A stretch of 64,000 nucleotides of DNA from Phorcus lineatus (taxonomy: Eukaryota > Mollusca > Gastropoda > Trochida > Trochidae), in contig OV121091.1 of assembly GCA_921293015.1 (NCBI GenBank), forward strand, positions 40,780,839-40,844,838, given 5' to 3'. How positions within the stretch are numbered: the stretch's first letter is position 1; each line of letters starts with the position of its first letter. A program made the position numbers and the translations under genes. Positions 63,642-64,000 of the stretch are shown one piece after another. The notes beneath the pieces are model-generated. The model worked only from the letters and a program-made list of their open reading frames with translations, did not search any database and was not told the DNA's origin.

Positions 63642-63887
63642 GATCTCCAAAGACAACTCCTCCAGTTCCGGCAAAGCCGCGACTATTTAAACCGCTGACC
63701 TCCCCTACGTCCCCGATGTTGACGCGCCCCCCTCGGAGGTATCTCCCAACATCAACGTCGGAACAGAACTACAGCAGTGACTCGGCCCTGGGGTCACCAG
63801 ACATGAGCAGCGTGAGCGTCCACATGACCTCTGACCTAGATAATATGATCGACTATGATCGAGACGACACGCTCATTGAACTCAATG
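63642..63887 (+). CDS. Internal coding exon, Pro/Ser-rich segment with PxxP motifs and acidic end
   Basis: The acceptor TTCTTGTATTGCAG ends at 63641 and the donor GTAAAT starts at 63888. The exon is 246 nt and phase 1-1; G from the preceding exon joins GA to form Gly. It is much richer in G+C and CpG than its surroundings, as expected of coding sequence. The first third is Pro-rich and basic, with TPPVPAKPRLFKP giving overlapping PxxP motifs that could bind SH3 domains. The middle holds repeated Ser/Thr-Pro sites and a Ser-rich run (NYSSDSALGSP). The end is acidic (DLDNMIDYDRDD). No catalytic residues are visible; it looks like a disordered scaffold region with possible phosphorylation sites. 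The three exons together read 207 codons without a stop. Whether small exons are skipped in the long preceding intron cannot be told from sequence alone. Confidence 0.85.
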
Positions 63888-63927
63888 GTAAATAAACTCC
63901 GAATATAAGTTCCTCACTTGTTTACCA

Positions 63928-64000
63928 GGGCCTTGATTTTCGAAGCTCTCTTAGCACTAAGTTTGTAAGTACCATCCATTAACATTTGCATACAAGTATC
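63928..64000. repeat. Second copy of the CTCTCTTAG repeat, cut by the window end
   Basis: CAGGGCCTTGATTTTCGAAG then CTCTCTTAGCACTAAG, GTAAGTACCATCCATTAAC. It matches 3041-3126 block for block with scattered changes and begins about 40 bp after the Pro/Ser-rich exon, so it lies just inside the next intron. Confidence 0.65.

Overview
The window looks like AT-rich, CpG-poor nuclear DNA from an animal, most likely a marine mollusc and probably a gastropod. The evidence is seven copies of a tRNA-derived SINE whose tail ends in a GCGGCGTTAAACCCC-like block, a GAGTGAGTGAGTT-headed repeat resembling ones I recall from abalone DNA, a palindromic CTCTCTTAG-type repeat, and large introns with canonical GT-AG signals. 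There are no operons, ribosome binding sites, CRISPR arrays, rRNA genes or convincing free-standing tRNA genes. I saw no viral sequence.

Only one protein-coding gene is well supported. It runs on the + strand and is represented by three internal exons at 22997-23173, 24403-24600 and 63642-63887. All three have good acceptors and donors, all are phase 1-1, and they join in one open frame of 207 codons. The first encodes a complete C3HC4 RING finger. The second is a Thr/Pro/Gln-rich linker, and the third is a Pro/Ser-rich segment with PxxP motifs and an acidic end. The RING resembles my memory of the one in invertebrate Rolling pebbles/TANC-type scaffold proteins, but that name is a hypothesis. 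The 5' part of the gene is not established; one possible short ATG exon lies near 12.2 kb. The 3' part continues beyond the window.

Region by region: 1-22996 is upstream or intronic DNA with SINEs, a 33-bp minisatellite, a 160-bp hairpin and several degenerate repeats. The RING exon and linker exon follow at 23.0-24.6 kb. A 39-kb intron (24601-63641) then holds most of the interesting non-coding material: a 10-bp/60-bp hierarchical minisatellite (31951-32220), a 2440-bp TTAA-flanked piggyBac-like non-autonomous element with an internal ~190-bp degenerate array (36584-39023), two SINEs truncated at nearly the same point (40.3 and 45.0 kb), a 175-bp MITE (46648-46822), a retroposon tail beside a 110-residue minus-strand reading frame (49.3-49.7 kb), a decayed LINE C-terminal fragment (58.9-59.1 kb), and a 15-copy 109-bp minisatellite (60833-62474).

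All calls were made by eye. Repeat family names, the gene identity and any regulatory role are inference unless stated otherwise.
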